A DNA stretch of 52,804 nucleotides from Pseudomonas cannabina (GCF_900100365.1 NZ_FNKU01000006.1:1-52804); one strand, 5' to 3'; positions 1-8,004 are shown, counted from the stretch's first letter. A program made the numbers and translations. Notes: generated from the letters alone by a model not told the origin.

Positions 1-102
1 ATGCACACGTTCACCTGGGACAGTCGCAACCAGGAGGAGATTCTGGATTGCGACCACCTGTACCAGGAGGAGGACGAGGAAGACGGAACGGTCCACAGCT
101 GA
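1..102 (+). CDS. 3' part of small Cys-rich protein overlapping mobA (continues from window end)
   Basis: This is the last 33 codons plus stop of the frame that starts at 52625 and runs in phase off the end of the window. Joined across the circle the product is 93 aa, with a CKTC pair, a CYC pair and a C-x-H segment, followed by an acidic Glu/Asp-rich tail. The cysteine spacing suggests a small zinc-ribbon-like protein. It lies wholly inside the relaxase gene in another frame. Its function is not recognised; a mobilisation accessory role is only inferred from position. Confidence 0.6.
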   Translation: MHTFTWDSRNQEEILDCDHLYQEEDEEDGTVHS

Positions 103-278
103 GCGAGGAAGAGGAGGAAGCGGCCTGCCGCGTTTCTCAGGAAGCAACGGAACAGCAACGCCAGCAGGCGCTACAGGCCGACGCCGGGCCGGAGCTGGAA
201 AGCCCGAAACGCCGAGTACGAGCTGGACGAATATCCCGCCGTATGCCAAGAACCTCACCGTGTCGCCACCATCGCTGA
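1..278 (+). CDS. mobA: MobA relaxase, middle part across the circular join
   Basis: The frame beginning at 51628 continues here with its first full codon at base 3 and stops at 276-278. Joined, the open frame is 484 aa. This stretch is Pro/Gly/Arg-rich, then Glu/Gln-rich (around 90-200), typical of a linker after a relaxase domain. The stop at 278 is probably not native: family-like sequence continues in another frame from about 205 and then in a third frame from about 489. The gene therefore looks split by frameshifts within an imperfect tandem duplication. Confidence 0.6.
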   Translation, partial: AHVHLGQSQPGGDSGLRPPVPGGGRGRRNGPQLSEEEEEAACRVSQEATEQQRQQALQADAGPELESPKRRVRAGRISRRMPRTSPCRHHR

Positions 279-600
279 CATCGAGGAGCGAGGCCGACGC
301 CTGTTTGATCCGCTCAAGAAGCCTTCTGACAACGCGCTGGTGTTCTACAGAGCACCTTCCGTCACGTCGATGCCCAAGGCAGCGACTGCGACAGCAACGC
401 CTGGACGATCCACTGCCGGGCGTAGGCCAAGGACTTCCGGCAAGCCTCGCCCTCCCGCCAATGGCGGCCTGGTTCTGTCGTCCCGCCCTACGCCAAGAAC
501 CCCACCGGGTCGCCACGGTGGCTGACATCGAGCAGCGCGCCCGGATGCTGTTCGATCCGCTCAAGCGGCCCGCAGACAAGGCGCTGGTGTTCAAGCGCGC
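150..600 (+). repeat. Diverged tandem duplication inside mobA
   Basis: The segment starting tatgccaagaacc at 242 recurs as tacgccaagaacc at 489. In both copies it is followed by matching sequence (caccg/cgtcgccac, gctgacatcgag, ttgatccgctcaag, gcgctggtgttc). The offset is 247 bp, which is not a multiple of three, so the two copies read the same peptide (RVAT-ADIE-R-LFDPLK) in different frames. Upstream matches (acagcaacgcc at 152 and 391) suggest indels within the unit. Confidence 0.7.
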
Positions 601-2587
601 CTCGATCAAGGCCCTGACCGTTAACAGGCAGGCCTCGACGGTGGCCGCGTATTTCACGCGGGAAGCGCAGCACAACCAGATTGCCCCGGCTCATCGCCGG
701 GCCATACGCCGGATCGATCAGCAGTATTACGCGCTCAGGCGCGCCGTGTTCTCCGATCAACGCTTAACCCGCCAGGACAAGGCGCAGCTGGTTTCCGTGC
801 TGACCTTCGAACGGCTCAAAGCACGTGAACAGTTCCGTAACCCGAAACCCAACATCGAGGTAAATCTCATGGGCAGTGCAGCCATACGCAATCTTTTAGA
901 CGATGAAAAGGAAGACCCAGGCTTCAGCATCAGCGGTGCAAGAGGGCCTGGCCCAGAAGGCGTGCGTGACCGTGTGAAGCGTGTCATGGATCGCTTTGCC
1001 AAACAGGTTGATCCCGCCGCCGCCAGTCAGCGGGCCCGCGACCTCAGCGCCAAGGATCTTTACACACGCAAAGCCAAGTTCAGCCAGAACGTGCATTACC
1101 TGGACAAGCAGACCGACAAGACTTTGTTTGTGGACACGGGCAAAACTATCTCCATGCGCCGCACGGGCATTACCGAATCCGGGGTGTCGGTGGCCCTCCA
1201 GCTTGCCCGGGAGCGGTTCGGCAGCACACTGACCATCACCGGCACCGCCGAATTCAAAAAGCTGGTGATCGAGGCCGTGGCCAAGAACGGTCTGGACGTT
1301 CATTTCACTGACAAGGCCATGAACCAAAGCCTTGCGGCTCGTCGTGCAGAGCTGGACATTGAGCGTGGTGGCCAGAGCATTGGTCCTGCCACCGACTTGC
1401 CTCGGCACGTTGATGACGCCACACGGGACGTGCGGGACCAGGCGGATCGGATGGGCGTTACGGTGTCCATCGAAGCACTGTATGGCGAAGGCAAAACGGC
1501 TGAGCAGGTTAGCCAGGCGCTGGCCACCCAGCTGGACACCGTGCCGGAACCAGAGCGCGTTGCATTTGTGGAGACGGTGGCGATCACCCTGGGCATTCCA
1601 GAACGTGGCGTGCCCAAGGGCGACCAGGCGTTTGCACAGTGGCAGGCGCAGCGTGCGCAACCGGCTGCGGATGTTGCAGCAACGGCAACGTCTGAAGCGC
1701 AGGCCAACGTGCCAACGCCTTCAGACGCTGCGCCCGAGCCCGTTAGCCCGACAGTGGCCACCAGCACTGCGTCGGCGAGTCCAGAAGCCGCGAAGCCTGC
1801 ACGGGCCGACGATCCGGACTTGCAGAGCCCCAGCGAGCTGGTGAGGCTTGAAGCACAATGGCGTCGTGATTTCCCGATGTCCGAAGCGGATGTCAGGGCC
1901 TCGGATACGGTCATGGGCTTGCGAGGTGAAGACCATGCCGTCTGGATCATTGCGACAAATGACAAGACCCCTGAAGCCGCTGCCATGCTGACGGCTTACA
2001 TGGAAAACGACAGCTATCGTGAAGCGTTCAAAGCCAGCATCGTGGCCGCTTACAAGCAAGTCGAAAACTCGCCTAAGTTGATCGATGACCTAGACCACCT
2101 CACGGCGATGGCTGCGCAAATAGTCAATGAGGTGGAAGACCGTTTGTTCCCTGCACCTCAACCAGCAACGGGCCAGACAGCCCCGGTCAGGGGCAAAGTC
2201 ATCGAGGGCACGCTGATCGAGCACGGGGAAGCACCCTATCAGCACAAGGACGACAACCAGATGAGCTACTTCGTGACGCTCAAGCCCGAGGGGGGTAGAC
2301 CCCGCACGGTGTGGGGCGTAGGGCTGGAAGATGCCATGAAGGATTCGAATCTGAAGCAAGGCGACCAGGTACGGTTGCAAGACCTGGGCACTCAGCCTGT
2401 CGTGGTGCAGGTCATCGAAGAGGACGGCACTGTCACGGACAAAACGGTCAACCGCCGCGAATGGTCAGCGCAGCCGACCGCGCCTGAGCGGGAAGTGGCA
2501 GAGACCACGCCCAAGGGGCAGGCCGCAGCAGCCGGCACACCGGAGCTGTCATCGCCGGATGAAGATGACGGCATGAGCGTGGACTGA
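260..2587 (+). CDS. mobA: LPD7-type C-terminal part of MobA/TraI-like relaxase
   Basis: This long open frame has relaxase-tail character only from about 487 (residue 76) onward; the first 75 codons are an out-of-frame reading of the duplicated segment. Residues around 280-380 match the large polyvalent-protein-associated domain 7 type, with segments KTLFVDTGKTISM and GSTLTITGTAEFKKLV. This domain is common at the C-terminus of plasmid relaxases and primases. An Ala/Pro-rich linker (about 465-530) leads to an OB-like C-terminal region. It is probably the detached C-terminal half of the relaxase encoded at 51628-278. A usable internal start could be ATG 546. A sequencing error cannot be excluded. 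Confidence 0.6.
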   Translation: MSPPSLTSRSEADACLIRSRSLLTTRWCSTEHLPSRRCPRQRLRQQRLDDPLPGVGQGLPASLALPPMAAWFCRPALRQEPHRVATVADIEQRARMLFDPLKRPADKALVFKRASIKALTVNRQASTVAAYFTREAQHNQIAPAHRRAIRRIDQQYYALRRAVFSDQRLTRQDKAQLVSVLTFERLKAREQFRNPKPNIEVNLMGSAAIRNLLDDEKEDPGFSISGARGPGPEGVRDRVKRVMDRFAKQVDPAAASQRARDLSAKDLYTRKAKFSQNVHYLDKQTDKTLFVDTGKTISMRRTGITESGVSVALQLARERFGSTLTITGTAEFKKLVIEAVAKNGLDVHFTDKAMNQSLAARRAELDIERGGQSIGPATDLPRHVDDATRDVRDQADRMGVTVSIEALYGEGKTAEQVSQALATQLDTVPEPERVAFVETVAITLGIPERGVPKGDQAFAQWQAQRAQPAADVAATATSEAQANVPTPSDAAPEPVSPTVATSTASASPEAAKPARADDPDLQSPSELVRLEAQWRRDFPMSEADVRASDTVMGLRGEDHAVWIIATNDKTPEAAAMLTAYMENDSYREAFKASIVAAYKQVENSPKLIDDLDHLTAMAAQIVNEVEDRLFPAPQPATGQTAPVRGKVIEGTLIEHGEAPYQHKDDNQMSYFVTLKPEGGRPRTVWGVGLEDAMKDSNLKQGDQVRLQDLGTQPVVVQVIEEDGTVTDKTVNRREWSAQPTAPEREVAETTPKGQAAAAGTPELSSPDEDDGMSVD

Positions 2588-2720
2588 GCCGTCCGGTTAC
2601 ACCACCTCCTTGCCTGGAGGTGGTTCCCAGAAACCATTCGACGCACCTACAGTGAGCCACTACTATAGAAGCATATTTCTCATCCGGATAATCCAATTGG
2701 AAGTCAAAGAGCTTGTGCCG

Positions 2721-2891
2721 ATGGCACCAGAAGCCTTCAAGGCTGAAATCAAACGTAGAGGCTGGGAGCCTGAGCTGCTGGCCGTACGCTGGGCCATGAG
2801 CAAACGCCGAGTGCATCAGATCATTGCGGATGGAGACCGGCCCAGGTACTACGACGATGCCGTGATGGCGCTCCCGGCAATCCTAAAATAG
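2721..2891 (+). CDS. Small putative helix-turn-helix protein (56 aa)
   Basis: The ATG at 2721 starts a 56-aa product with a WEPELLAVRWAMSKRRVHQIIADGDR segment (split here: WEPELLAVRW / AMSKRRVHQIIADGDR). This resembles the recognition helix of a phage-type or KfrA-like DNA-binding fold. The frame is open further upstream, but the ATG fits the start of the amphipathic region best. It follows the relaxase gene by about 130 bp and is probably a plasmid regulator. Family not identified. Confidence 0.5.
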   Translation: MAPEAFKAEIKRRGWEPELLAVRWAMSKRRVHQIIADGDRPRYYDDAVMALPAILK

Positions 2892-2967
2892 AAATATATT
2901 TCTTTATCTTTTGCGAAATATACTTCACAATTGCCCCATCAAGACGCAAAGTCCAAGGGGCATGTCG

Positions 2968-3105
2968 ATGGAATATCTAGTCATTCTTCACACGGCACAG
3001 GGCTATGTTCGCACTCGCTATCCACGCCATATGCAGGCACAGGCTATCGCGCATTGGCAGGAATATGCGGCCACTGGCAAGAAAGCCAGCCTGATCATCG
3101 ACTGA
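2968..3105 (+). CDS. Hypothetical protein (45 aa)
   Basis: The ATG at 2968 has AAGGGG about seven bases upstream. An earlier in-frame ATG at 2962 is too close to it. The product starts MEYLVILHTAQGYV and ends with a basic/polar stretch. It lies on the same strand between the small HTH gene and the GntR-like gene. No function recognised. Confidence 0.45.
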   Translation: MEYLVILHTAQGYVRTRYPRHMQAQAIAHWQEYAATGKKASLIID

Positions 3106-3235
3106 TCGACCCGCCCAGCTCTTCGGGGCTCTCAAGCGGTTCCTGATACGCATCACAACCCCTCAATCATGTGCAGCGCTGAGCCCAGCGCTACGGCGCA
3201 GGGGGCAGTTTGCATCCGTTAAAGAGGTGAAGGAC

Positions 3236-3685
3236 ATGATTAACCACAGAACGCAAAAACTGCACGCTCAGCAGGTGCTTGAGCACCTGGCCCACGGTCT
3301 GGCACAGCCGATAGCGCTGCCCCGCGAGACCATTGAAGAAGCGCTGCGCGCAGCCATCATGGACGGACGACTTGAACCGGGTGAACGGCTTACGCAGCAA
3401 GCCATTGCCGATGCCTTCCAGGTCAGCCGGATGCCGGTGCGTGAAGCCCTGCGTTCGCTGGAGACGCAGGGCTACATCGCGACGGCGTATCACAAAGGCT
3501 ATCGGGTCACGAACGGCCAGGAGTTGCCCCTGCACGGTCACCTGCCTGGCTTGCTGAGGTGCGTGGCAGAACGGCATACGCAGCTGGGCGACCTCGAAGC
3601 AAAAGTCGCCTTTGAAAACGAAATCCTGCGCGTCCTGGGCCGACTGCGTCCAACCCCGAGCGGATGCTCCAGTGAGGCGCTGTAG
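3236..3685 (+). CDS. GntR-type transcriptional regulator, DNA-binding domain only
   Basis: The product of about 149 aa carries a GntR-type winged helix-turn-helix. The clear signature is GERLTQQAIADAFQVSRMP followed by VREALRSLETQGYI. Family members usually add a ligand-binding FCD or UTRA domain of 130 or more residues, which is absent here; only about 60 residues follow. The ATG at 3236 is chosen because AGAGG sits about eight bases upstream; a GTG at 3227 is also possible. It lies two genes upstream of the replicon and may regulate plasmid genes. Confidence 0.75.
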   Translation: MINHRTQKLHAQQVLEHLAHGLAQPIALPRETIEEALRAAIMDGRLEPGERLTQQAIADAFQVSRMPVREALRSLETQGYIATAYHKGYRVTNGQELPLHGHLPGLLRCVAERHTQLGDLEAKVAFENEILRVLGRLRPTPSGCSSEAL

Positions 3686-3743
3686 GTCTGGCAGTTCTGC
3701 ATCCAGTTATTGGCACTGAAACGCTAACTGAGGAAAGACAACC

Positions 3744-3971
3744 ATGACAAACCACCTTTGTGAATTCATCCGCAACGACAATGGCCGCAATGACGAAGCG
3801 TCTCTGCTGATCAGCCAGGATCGGCTCGACGGTGTGTCTCGCGACGGATGGGAGGCCAGTGCCGTCTGGCTTGACGCGGCTGATTTTCAGCGGTTCCGGC
3901 GCGGGCTTTACCCACGGCTGCTGAACAAATCGAGCGATGAAAGGCCGGTGGTGTCCAGGAAAGCGTCCTAG
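3744..3971 (+). CDS. Hypothetical protein (75 aa)
   Basis: ATG at 3744 follows an AGGAAAG ribosome-binding sequence. The product starts MTNHLCEFIRNDNGRND and is acidic, then basic at its end, with no membrane segment. It follows the GntR-like gene by about 60 bp and may be co-transcribed with it. No family recognised. Confidence 0.5.
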   Translation: MTNHLCEFIRNDNGRNDEASLLISQDRLDGVSRDGWEASAVWLDAADFQRFRRGLYPRLLNKSSDERPVVSRKAS

Positions 3972-4081
3972 CTCGTTGAAAGCAGCGGATTTTGTAGGGC
4001 GAAAAGCGGAGGTCCCATGCTACTATCCGGCACAGTTTTATTTGCAGGAAAGCGACGATGTAGATTCACGAATCGCAGAAA

Positions 4082-4115
4082 CCAAAAAGCCCCGGTTGGC
4101 GCCGGGGCTTTTTGG
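4082..4115 (+). promoter_or_regulatory. Rep leader stem-loop with TTGGCG loop (antisense target and terminator-like)
   Basis: A perfect 14-bp stem (CCAAAAAGCCCCGG with its complement) encloses the six-base loop TTGGCG at 4096-4101. In IncI/IncB/IncL-type replicons a loop of this sequence is the contact site for the antisense RNA and one half of the pseudoknot that activates Rep translation. The partner GCCAA lies at 4353-4357, just before the rep start at 4369. On the complementary strand the T-run after the stem would also end an antisense RNA. Confidence 0.7.
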
Positions 4116-4122
4116 AAAATCC

Positions 4123-4156
4123 TGAACAGGCCGTTAGCAAGCGGATCACCTGTTCA
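4123..4156 (+). promoter_or_regulatory. Second stem-loop in the rep leader
   Basis: TGAACAGG at 4123-4130 pairs with CCTGTTCA at 4149-4156 around an 18-base loop. It lies directly after the TTGGCG hairpin and before the leader peptide. This is the place where an antisense RNA promoter would be expected on the minus strand; that promoter was not resolved. Confidence 0.45.
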
Positions 4157-4225
4157 ACACACATAACGTGAGCTGATTATGGCGTTCACTGCGGCTTTGT
4201 GCAAGTCGTCAAAAGTGAAGCCTTC

Positions 4226-4248
4226 AGTTCACCGCTGAACGGTGGACT
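4226..4248 (+). promoter_or_regulatory. Hairpin over the leader-peptide ribosome-binding site
   Basis: AGTTCACCG (4226-4234) pairs with CGGTGGACT (4240-4248), one G:U pair, with a five-base loop. It ends two bases before the leader-peptide ATG at 4250 and includes the only GGTGG that could serve as its ribosome-binding site. Folding would therefore lower leader translation. Confidence 0.45.
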
Positions 4249-4249
4249 T

Positions 4250-4372
4250 ATGGAAAAGATTCTTCAGCAGGCTGTGCCCCTTCTAAAGGCAGACCTGTAC
4301 CCCCAGCATCACCAATACCTGACACGTTTTACCGTTGCGCATGGCCTTCATGGCCAAGGCGGTGAAGCATGA
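4250..4372 (+). CDS. Rep leader peptide (40 aa), translationally coupled to rep
   Basis: ATG 4250 opens 40 codons (MEKILQQAVPLLKADLY...) ending in a TGA that overlaps the rep start as ATGA (4369-4372). This layout, with the upstream hairpins and the pseudoknot half-site GCCAA at 4353-4357, matches replicons in which leader translation opens a structure so that Rep can be made. The peptide sequence itself probably matters little. An earlier 19-codon frame (4178-4237) also exists but ends before this one. Confidence 0.6.
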   Translation: MEKILQQAVPLLKADLYPQHHQYLTRFTVAHGLHGQGGEA

Positions 4373-5187
4373 GGCACCTCAAGGCTGTCAGGCTCCCCCC
4401 TTCTGACCCTCACTCCGCTTTACGTCGCCCCGGTCGGGTAATGCCTGCCCGTTACGCGGCTCCCCGTCACCTCTCTGAACAACAGCTTAAAAATCCCCTG
4501 ATCCGCTCGGCCTATGAGCGTCTGAGCAACATGGACCGCTACCGGGGCCAATACCTGCGCCGCCTGGATGGCGTTCATGGCGACAGGCGTACCCGGCGGG
4601 AGAAGTTTCTGGCCATCGAGCGCGTGGCCGAGCAGCTGCTGGTTCGCCTGGACCTGGCCACCAGCGTGCTGGGCTACATCGACCCCGACAATGGCCGCTA
4701 TGTGCTTAACACTCAGTGTGGCATTGCCGAGGATGCGGGTATCTCTGCACCGGCGCTGTGTCGCTTGATGAAAACCCTGGATGATGCGGGGTATGTGTAT
4801 CGTCGTATCGAGCGCATTCGCCTGGACGAGAAGGACGATAACGGTCTGCACCTAGTGCGCACCCGCGTCCTGATCCGCTTCACCAAGCTTTTCTGGAAAG
4901 ACCTTGGCCTGGCCTATGTTCATGAACGCGTGCAGAAGTCGGCCAAGAAGCGTCGCGATGCTCAGTTGCGCGACATAGGGCAACAGCGCTTGGCGGACAT
5001 GGAAAAGCACTCTCTGGAACTCCAGCGCCGTGAAACGTCGCGTCAGCGCTGGCAGGCCAAGGAAAATCGGGAGGCGGGCGTACCGGATACGCAAGATGTC
5101 GCGGACACCAGCACATCGCCGCCAGTGAGCAACACCGTGTCCAGTGCGCTGGATAGGCTCCTGGCGTCGAGGAGCAAAAAAGCCTAA
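4369..5187 (+). CDS. Plasmid replication initiation protein (IncFII RepA/RepJ-like)
   Basis: The 272-aa basic protein contains two winged-helix-like segments, including VLNTQCGIAEDAGISAPALC and RLMKTLDDAGYVYRRIERI. It has a basic C-terminal region rich in Arg/Lys (about 180-225) and a Thr/Ser tail. This resembles replication initiators of the IncFII_repA type. The start is set by the ATGA overlap with the leader peptide. It is the only replication gene recognised, so it probably drives the plasmid. The name RepJ, used for a non-pPT23A replicon in P. savastanoi, is possible but was not verified. Confidence 0.7.
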   Translation: MRHLKAVRLPPSDPHSALRRPGRVMPARYAAPRHLSEQQLKNPLIRSAYERLSNMDRYRGQYLRRLDGVHGDRRTRREKFLAIERVAEQLLVRLDLATSVLGYIDPDNGRYVLNTQCGIAEDAGISAPALCRLMKTLDDAGYVYRRIERIRLDEKDDNGLHLVRTRVLIRFTKLFWKDLGLAYVHERVQKSAKKRRDAQLRDIGQQRLADMEKHSLELQRRETSRQRWQAKENREAGVPDTQDVADTSTSPPVSNTVSSALDRLLASRSKKA

Positions 5188-5781
5188 CAGGCCCCCACTT
5201 TGTCCGAAAACTGCATCCGCTCACGCGGAGGCATTGTCACGCCTGCGTTTTAAGGGCGGTGGGTGACCCTATGGCCAGGCATTGCAAGGACCGCACGCCG
5301 GTGCTGGTTGTGCCGTTTTTTAGCTGTGCCAACGGCTCTTTTTGGCCACGCCGGAGGTGGCGCACTGGAGTGTTTGAAATAAATGAAATTTTATCCCCCC
5401 TTCAGTTATCCCTTTCAGGAAAAACAGGGATTTACGCGGTGGGAACCCACCTCATAAAGCAGTAATGCACGCGCAAGTCGTGCCTTCGGCACGGCGCGTA
5501 TGTCTGCGCCTATACGTCAGTGAAACAGCCTGTCTAAGCGGCCCAGGGCGATGAAGCTGCCCTGCCCTGGCCTGCGGCCACCCTACGGGCGCTAAGACCC
5601 GGATAAATCGGCCTGGAACGGCAAGCCGCCCCAGTCCTCAACCGGGCGCGTGTGCGCGCAGGCTGTTCAAATAATTATGTGCATGGTCAATCGCTCTTTG
5701 CCTTCAATGAAGGCATGCGTTTTGCGCAGTTGGTCGGCTTGAGTTGACGGGTGATGGCGGCACGCCGTTAACTGTACGTCC
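5188..5781. other. Gene-free region after rep, probable replication origin
   Basis: No convincing gene is present; a 68-codon frame at 5259-5465 has no ribosome-binding site or family features. The stretch holds two DnaA-box-like TTATCCC sequences near 5392-5412, an A/T-rich patch at 5375-5435, and a hairpin CGTGCC-TTC-GGCACG near 5478-5492. A non-coding region directly downstream of rep is where this replicon class keeps its origin; that assignment is inference. Confidence 0.4.
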
Positions 5782-5962
5782 ATGTATAGGAATTTCAATA
5801 ATTCCTATACAAGGTAATCCGCCGAAAAAGGTCCCCTCGGCGTGATGCCAACGTGGCGTCGATGTCGGCAAAAAGCTTTTTTAACCCATCACCCACGCCG
5901 AAAAATGGATTGAAAGCGACTTTTCTGTACCTTTTCCAGATTTTGGACGCACCTCTCCCGTA

Positions 5963-7189
5963 TCAGGCCGGCACGTACCTCAATTGCGCGATGCTTTGAG
6001 CGTTGTTGATCAAGCCCTGCACGGTCAGGCCGGCGATGGCTGCGGTATAAACCATCCGTGCTCCGCACAGCACGCAGCTGAACGGATCCCGCTGCAAGAA
6101 CGCTTTGCTCATCTGCGCAAAATACAGTTTTGGCGCTTTGCCACGCCTTTCCATGCGTAGCGCCTCATACACCCGGGGTAGCTGTCGGCCACAGACGCGG
6201 TTGGCCAGAAATCCAAAATACCGGATCATCCGAAAGTGCTTCTCCGGGATGTGCTGCACCACCCGGCGCAGCATGTCGGTCTGGCTCAGCGTTTCCTGCT
6301 GATAGGTCTTGGTGCGGTGATCCAGGTAGGTGAAGCTCAACGTGGCCCCGCAGGTGTAGTGCGCCAATCGGCTGCCCGAGATGGGCGGTTTTTTCAGGTA
6401 GCGGCCCAGGTAATTGACGGTCTTTTTGCCGTTTTTCGTCTTCTTCGACAAGTGGATGTGCCAGTGCTGACCACCGGCGTTGAGCACAAGGTGACGCCAG
6501 TCATTTTCGCTCTGCAGATGAGCGTTTTCAGGTGGGACGGTGGTGTGCTCCCACTGACTGAGCAGGTACTGGCGTACATTCCACATCCAGCGCCGACGCA
6601 AGGCTGATGGATGAAACGACAGATCTTTCCAGACACCTGCGTCATCGATCCCACCCAAGGTGACCGAGACATGGATGTGTGGGTGCCAGTTAAGTCGCCG
6701 GCCGTAGGTGTGGATGGCGCAGAAAACACCCACTTCCACGCCCCGGCGTCGGCCCGCATAGAGCAGGTTGTCGACGGCCAGGCGACACAAGGCATCGAGC
6801 CAGTGACGGTTATGAAAGAACAGCGGCCACAGGGTGTCAGGCAATGTGAACACCAGGTGTTGCCAGGTACACTCGGGTAAGCGGTGCTGTTGATTGGCGA
6901 TCCACTGATCGGTAGCTTTTTTGCCGCAGGATGGACAGGCGCGGCAGCTGCAGGTGTTGCACAGGTATTTGGCGTGCGGGCAGCTGTCGTTGCCGCAGGT
7001 GTAGTGTTTGACGCCCAGGATCGAGGTGCCGCAGGCCAGCATTTTGGTGACGGACTCGACTTCGATGTCGCGCAAGCCGCCCTCCTCGAGGAGGTGTGCC
7101 CAGCATTGATTGGCGGTGAAGAGGTTTTTGAGCGGTCGAGGTTTGTAAGCAGGCGGTGCAGAGGCCACGTCAGCAGGGCGGCTCCTCAT
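5963..7189 (-). CDS. IS91-family (IS801-like) HUH transposase, chimeric
   Basis: The 408-aa rolling-circle transposase has an N-terminal zinc-binding region (CGNDSC, CNTCSCRACPSC, about residues 55-90), the HUH signature in NWHPHIHVSV, and a later catalytic-Tyr region around NYLGRYLKK. The N-terminus (MRSRPADVASAPPAYK) is of A type, but from LFTANQCWAHLLEEGG on it follows the B-type protein. The ATG at 7189 overlaps the end of the upstream small gene by 20 bp, implying translational coupling. The protein looks intact. Confidence 0.85.
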   Translation of the reverse strand: MRSRPADVASAPPAYKPRPLKNLFTANQCWAHLLEEGGLRDIEVESVTKMLACGTSILGVKHYTCGNDSCPHAKYLCNTCSCRACPSCGKKATDQWIANQQHRLPECTWQHLVFTLPDTLWPLFFHNRHWLDALCRLAVDNLLYAGRRRGVEVGVFCAIHTYGRRLNWHPHIHVSVTLGGIDDAGVWKDLSFHPSALRRRWMWNVRQYLLSQWEHTTVPPENAHLQSENDWRHLVLNAGGQHWHIHLSKKTKNGKKTVNYLGRYLKKPPISGSRLAHYTCGATLSFTYLDHRTKTYQQETLSQTDMLRRVVQHIPEKHFRMIRYFGFLANRVCGRQLPRVYEALRMERRGKAPKLYFAQMSKAFLQRDPFSCVLCGARMVYTAAIAGLTVQGLINNAQSIAQLRYVPA

Positions 7190-7451
7190 CGTGGTGAATG
7201 ACGGCGGTGATGACGAATCCGCCTGGCCCTTCTCTCATCGAAACGCTTACGCAAGAAGCGTCGGGAAACATGTCGTTCAGATACGTTGTCTGGCAGCAAC
7301 TACAAAGATCGACATCACCCAAAGGATCGATATCGAAGAAAAAGTCGGTATCGGGAACGAAGGTGGTATGCCCGGCGCGTTGGAGACGGGTCTGCTTTGC
7401 CTTGGCTTTTGCCCGGCTCGCCCGTTTACGTTTTTTGGTCTCTGACGCCAT
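7170..7451 (-). CDS. IS91 A-type accessory protein (93 aa)
   Basis: A 93-aa product with a very basic N-terminus (SETKKRKRASRAKAKAK) and a C-terminal region with CSCC and acidic residues. It is present upstream of the transposase in every A-type element and overlaps it by 20 bp. It is absent from the B-type element at 35368. Function unknown; a DNA-binding transposition accessory is plausible. Confidence 0.6.
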   Translation of the reverse strand: MASETKKRKRASRAKAKAKQTRLQRAGHTTFVPDTDFFFDIDPLGDVDLCSCCQTTYLNDMFPDASCVSVSMREGPGGFVITAVIHHDEEPPC

Positions 7452-7578
7452 GTGTAAGCCTGTGCTGAGGAGGGATCGACTCGATTTCGGCTATGATAAC
7501 CGATTTCAAAATCCCACAATTTGCAGCCGCAGGCTGCCCAGTTCATACAGTTAACTCTGTTCCTGCCAGGTTCGCCTC

Positions 7579-8004
7579 ATGAACGTCAAAATACTCGGCC
7601 GGTTGTGCGAATCCGGAAAGGTCATACCCTTCTACACTTTCAAAATCCCTGCCGGTTTTCCTAATCCGGCTGCGGACCACATCGAGCAGGACTTCTCATT
7701 CGACCGGCTGATGGACTTGCGCGCCCCTCACATTTACGTGGCCAAGATCGATGGCGACAGCATGGAGGGTGCCAAGATTTTTCATGACAGCCTGGTTGTC
7801 GTGGATCGCTCCAGAAAACCGTCCAGCGGGAGCATTGTCATTGCTGCCGTGAACAACGAGCCGCTGTGCAAAATTCTCATCCTGCAGGGTGACCATGTGG
7901 TGCTGAAGTCAGCCAACCCTGCCTATCCGCCTCGGCATATCCTGGAAGGTGAAGAGCTGTCGATATGGGGCGTTGTGCGACATGGCGTCACAAGCTTTGA
8001 GTAA
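7579..8004 (+). CDS. rulA: RulA, UmuD-like S24 autoprotease
   Basis: The 141-aa UmuD-type protein is converted by RecA-stimulated self-cleavage into a subunit of an error-prone polymerase (pol V type), giving UV tolerance. The expected elements are present: the Ala25-Gly26 cleavage site (IPAGFP), catalytic Ser61 in DGDSMEG, and Lys98 in LCKIL. It overlaps rulB by 23 bp. An IS91 end lies about 35 bp upstream, where the LexA-controlled promoter should be, so expression is probably altered. Fragments of a second rulA lie at 35068 and 50017. Confidence 0.9.
   Translation: MNVKILGRLCESGKVIPFYTFKIPAGFPNPAADHIEQDFSFDRLMDLRAPHIYVAKIDGDSMEGAKIFHDSLVVVDRSRKPSSGSIVIAAVNNEPLCKILILQGDHVVLKSANPAYPPRHILEGEELSIWGVVRHGVTSFE

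Larger units (their letters stand above)
5782..7540 (-). mobile_element. Chimeric IS91-family element (B-type body, A-type 5' end)
   Basis: The left end (ATGTATAGG hairpin, 5782) and most of the transposase match the B-type element at 35368-36873. The right part, with the small accessory gene and the terminus CAGCCGCAGGCTGCCCA next to GTTC (7541-7544), matches the A-type elements at 9473, 16259 and 30947. The switch falls in the conserved RPLKNLFTAN segment of the transposase (about 7110-7140). It lies 35 bp upstream of rulA. Confidence 0.8.

Noticed and set aside
896..1660. 254-codon minus-strand frame opposite the relaxase tail
   Set aside because: It mirrors a coding region with clear LPD7-type motifs and has no ribosome-binding site.
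1300..1986. 228-codon Ser/Ala-rich minus-strand frame
   Set aside because: Low-complexity complement of the Ala/Pro linker of the relaxase tail.
5259..5465. 68-codon frame after rep
   Set aside because: No ribosome-binding site, no family features, and it lies in the probable origin.
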